Source: Chitiniphilus purpureus | GTDB taxonomy: Bacteria; Pseudomonadota; Gammaproteobacteria; Burkholderiales; Chitinibacteraceae | Assembly (NCBI RefSeq): GCF_025642115.1 | Contig: NZ_CP106753.1 | Coordinates: forward strand, 767,501-831,500 | Length of the DNA: 64,000 nt | Direction: 5' to 3' | Position numbers and translations under genes: made by a program | The notes under the pieces: model-generated | What the model was told of the DNA's origin: nothing | The model's input: the letters and a program-made list of their open reading frames with translations, nothing else | The model's database searches: none | In this document: piece by piece, positions 61,974 to 64,000 of the stretch | Layout: each line of letters begins with the position of its first letter | How positions within the stretch are numbered: position 1 is the first letter of the stretch

Positions 61974-63398
61974 ATGGAATGGATCAATGAGCGGTTGCAG
62001 CAGTTCGGCGGGCGCATGCTCACCGTGGACGAGACGGGCACGGTCAGCTACGCCGAGTTCGCCGGCAGGGTGACGCAGTGGCGTGACGCGCTCGCGCAGT
62101 GGGGCATTGCACCGGGCGAGCGGATCGGGCTGGTGGCCGACTACCACATCGACGTGGTCGCGCTGCTGCAGGCGCTGCTGGGCCATGGCTGCATCGTGAT
62201 TCCACTGGCGCAGGACGACGCGGCGCTGTTCGACGAGCGCCTGGCCGTCACCGCGGCCACCCGGCTGATCACCGTGCCCGCCGAGGGGCCGGTGACGCCG
62301 CAGTGCACGCACTGCCGCACCCTGACACCCGGTACGGACCTGCATCCGCTGCTGGCGCCGATGGCGGCCGGCGAGCGGCCGGGCTTCGTGATCTTCACCT
62401 CGGGCAGCACCGGCCGTGGCAAGGCCGTGCTACTCGACTATGGCCGGATGACCCAGAAATTCCGCGCCCGGGTGCGCGAGTCGTTCCGCACGCTGCTGTT
62501 CCTGAAGCTTGACCATATTGGCGGCCTCAACACCCTGCTCTCGGTGATGCTCAACGGCGGCACCATCGTCACCTGCCCATCAAGGCAGGCCAACCGGATC
62601 TGCGCCACCATCGCGCGGCACCGGGTGGAACTGCTGCCGACCACGCCATCGTTCCTGACCATGCTGCTGATGTCCGGCGTGCATCGTGCGCATGACCTGT
62701 CCTCGCTCAAGGTCATCACCTATGGCACCGAGGCGATGCCGGCCTCGACGCTGGCCAACCTGCACCGCACCTTTCCCGGCGTGGCGCTCAAGCAGACCTA
62801 TGGGCTGTCGGAGCTGGGCATCCTGTCCACCCGCTCGCGCGACTCGGCATCGCGCTGGATGAAGATCGGCGGCGACGGGTTCGAGCTCCAGGTCAGGGAC
62901 GGCACGCTGTGGATCAGGAGTGCACACGCGATGCTGGGCTACCTGAACGCGCCGAGCCCGTTCGACGCCGAGGGCTGGTACGACACCGGCGACAAGGTCG
63001 AGGTCGACGGCGAGTACTTCCAGATCCTCGGCCGCGAGTCCGAGATCATCAACGTGGCCGGCGAGAAGGTGTTCCCGATCGAGATCGAGAGCTTCCTGCT
63101 GACGCTGGACAACGTGCGCGACGTGATCGTGCGCGAAAAGAAGAGCCCGGTGGTGGGCCAGATGGTCTGGGCCGAATTCCTGCTCGAACGCGACGAGGAC
63201 CCGATCGCCTTCAAGAAGCGCGTGCTTGCGCAATGCCGCGCGCACCTGGCCCCGTTCAAGGTGCCCGGCTTCATCACCCTTGCCGACGGCGCCAGCCTCG
63301 TCGGCTCGCGTTTCAAGAAGATCCGCAAGACGCCCGCCGCTGCAAGGCCGGACGCACCCGCGTCCGATCCCGTGCCGGGTGCCGCGCAACCCATCTAG
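61974..63398 (+). CDS. Adenylate-forming acyl/aryl ligase (ANL superfamily)
   Basis: The enzyme has 474 residues. The P-loop is TSGSTGRGKAVLLDYG (about 142-157); further core motifs are YGTEAMP, KQTYGLSELGIL, YDTGDKVEVDG and FQILGRESEIINVAGEKVFPIEIE. The C-terminal catalytic Lys lies in SRFKKIRKT. It activates a carboxylic acid as the AMP ester, for transfer to CoA or an ACP; it may load the starter on ACP1 of the synthase, which has no A or AT domain. The Pro/Ala-rich tail after about 450 is dispensable-looking. It lies 34 nt after the START genes. Confidence 0.9.
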   Translation: MEWINERLQQFGGRMLTVDETGTVSYAEFAGRVTQWRDALAQWGIAPGERIGLVADYHIDVVALLQALLGHGCIVIPLAQDDAALFDERLAVTAATRLITVPAEGPVTPQCTHCRTLTPGTDLHPLLAPMAAGERPGFVIFTSGSTGRGKAVLLDYGRMTQKFRARVRESFRTLLFLKLDHIGGLNTLLSVMLNGGTIVTCPSRQANRICATIARHRVELLPTTPSFLTMLLMSGVHRAHDLSSLKVITYGTEAMPASTLANLHRTFPGVALKQTYGLSELGILSTRSRDSASRWMKIGGDGFELQVRDGTLWIRSAHAMLGYLNAPSPFDAEGWYDTGDKVEVDGEYFQILGRESEIINVAGEKVFPIEIESFLLTLDNVRDVIVREKKSPVVGQMVWAEFLLERDEDPIAFKKRVLAQCRAHLAPFKVPGFITLADGASLVGSRFKKIRKTPAAARPDAPASDPVPGAAQPI

Positions 63399-63415
63399 CC
63401 GATACGGAGCCGTGA

Positions 63416-64000
63416 ATGTCCGAACACAAGCCAGTCGCCGTCGTCAGCGGCGGCAGCAGGGGCCTTGGCCTTTGCATCTGCAATGCACTCTTCGACGCGG
63501 GCTACCGCGTGGCCACCTTCAGCCGCAGGTGCACGCCTGAACTCGATGCGCTGCTCACCCGCGCCGCCGGGGAGGTCTGCTGGGAAGCATTCGACATCAC
63601 CGACGCCGCGGCGCTCACCGGCTTCATGCGCCGGGTGCGCGAACGGCTGGGGCGGGTGGGCCACCTCGTCAACAGCGCCGGCATCGCCAACGAGGGGCTG
63701 CTGACCATGATGAAGCACGACGACGTGGCGCGGATGCTGCAGGTCAACCTGGGCGGCGCGATCGCGCTGTCGCAGGCCTGCGTCAAGCAGATGATGGTCG
63801 GCGGCGGCGGCGCCATCGTCAACGTCTCGTCCATCGTCGGCGTGCGCGGCTACAAGGGCGTGGCCGCGTACAGCGCCACTAAGGCCGCGCTTGACGCGCT
63901 GACCCGCAGCCTGGCCAAGGAACTGGGCCCGGCCGGCATCCGCGTCAACTCGGTCGCGCCCGGTTTCATGGCCACCGAGATGACCGCCGAGCTGACCGAG
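63416..64000 (+). CDS. SDR-family oxidoreductase, FabG-like (cut by window end)
   Basis: The first 195 residues of a short-chain dehydrogenase are present; the stop lies beyond the window. The cofactor loop is VVSGGSRGLGLCICNAL, NSAGI gives the NAG-type motif, and the catalytic Ser and Tyr-Lys lie in IVNVSSIVGVRG and YSATKAALDAL. RVNSVAPGFMATEM follows, typical of beta-ketoacyl reductases. It may act on the polyketide or a precursor. ATG 63416 lies 17 nt after the ligase stop, so the operon continues beyond 64000. Confidence 0.92.
   Translation, partial: MSEHKPVAVVSGGSRGLGLCICNALFDAGYRVATFSRRCTPELDALLTRAAGEVCWEAFDITDAAALTGFMRRVRERLGRVGHLVNSAGIANEGLLTMMKHDDVARMLQVNLGGAIALSQACVKQMMVGGGGAIVNVSSIVGVRGYKGVAAYSATKAALDALTRSLAKELGPAGIRVNSVAPGFMATEMTAELTE

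Overview
This 64 kb window looks like a chromosomal piece of a GC-rich betaproteobacterium, most likely of the Neisseriales (Chromobacteriaceae or Chitinibacteraceae type). This rests on gene order and protein style: pilMNOPQ-aroK-aroB, an ilvB-ilvN-ilvC / psd / pssA / leuA block, a DUF3619-DUF3106-RDD set behind a sigma factor, and miaB-ybeZ-ybeY-ybeX-lnt. No 16S rRNA is present, so genus and species cannot be read from the window.

Layout. Positions 1-2617 hold the 3' part of a 23S rRNA gene, a 5S rRNA gene and a strong terminator. Positions 2697-7969 (minus) hold nnr, a YcgR-type PilZ protein, a nucleotidyltransferase-fold protein and penicillin-binding protein 1A. Positions 8143-14702 (plus) hold the type IV pilus assembly operon pilMNOPQ, then aroK and aroB. 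Positions 14905-17199 hold yihY and, divergently, wrbA plus a DUF2069 protein. Positions 17261-26660 (mostly minus) hold branched-chain amino acid and phosphatidylethanolamine genes, interrupted by a DMT exporter, a small unknown protein and a LysR regulator. The leuA gene there carries an unusual N-terminal helix-turn-helix-like extension. Positions 27157-29067 (plus) hold an ECF-like sigma factor operon, and 28993-35488 (minus) the lnt/ybeXYZ/miaB block.

The accessory part is 36496-64000. A LuxR-type receptor and a LuxI-type acyl-homoserine-lactone synthase converge and overlap by 40 bp. A 20-bp lux-box palindrome (38111-38130) lies between luxI and a divergent run of about 26 kb of plus-strand biosynthetic genes. 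That run encodes a 3416-residue AT-less (trans-AT type) polyketide synthase, a free-standing class III aminotransferase, a second polyketide synthase (ACP-KS0-ACP-TE), an RND/MMPL exporter, a LolA-like periplasmic protein, a DUF1302-like outer-membrane protein, a GMC-type flavoprotein, two membrane-anchored START-like lipid-binding proteins, an adenylate-forming ligase and an SDR reductase cut by the window end. No acyltransferase domain is visible.

The most unusual part is the start of the first synthase: ACP, then a DUF2156 (lysyl-phosphatidylglycerol-synthase-like GNAT) domain, then a complete tyrosine phenol-lyase/tryptophanase-family PLP lyase, all before the first ketosynthase. This recalls the DUF-SH (C-S lyase) didomain of the leinamycin synthase but sits at the loading end. 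My model, which is inference, is a quorum-regulated pathway to a small, probably lipophilic polyketide. An acyl or aminoacyl starter is modified on ACP1 and extended once to an enoyl chain. It is extended again to a beta-keto intermediate that the aminotransferase converts to a beta-amine, passed through a non-elongating KS and released by the TE. START proteins and the RND/LolA/DUF1302 set would then carry it to and through the envelope.
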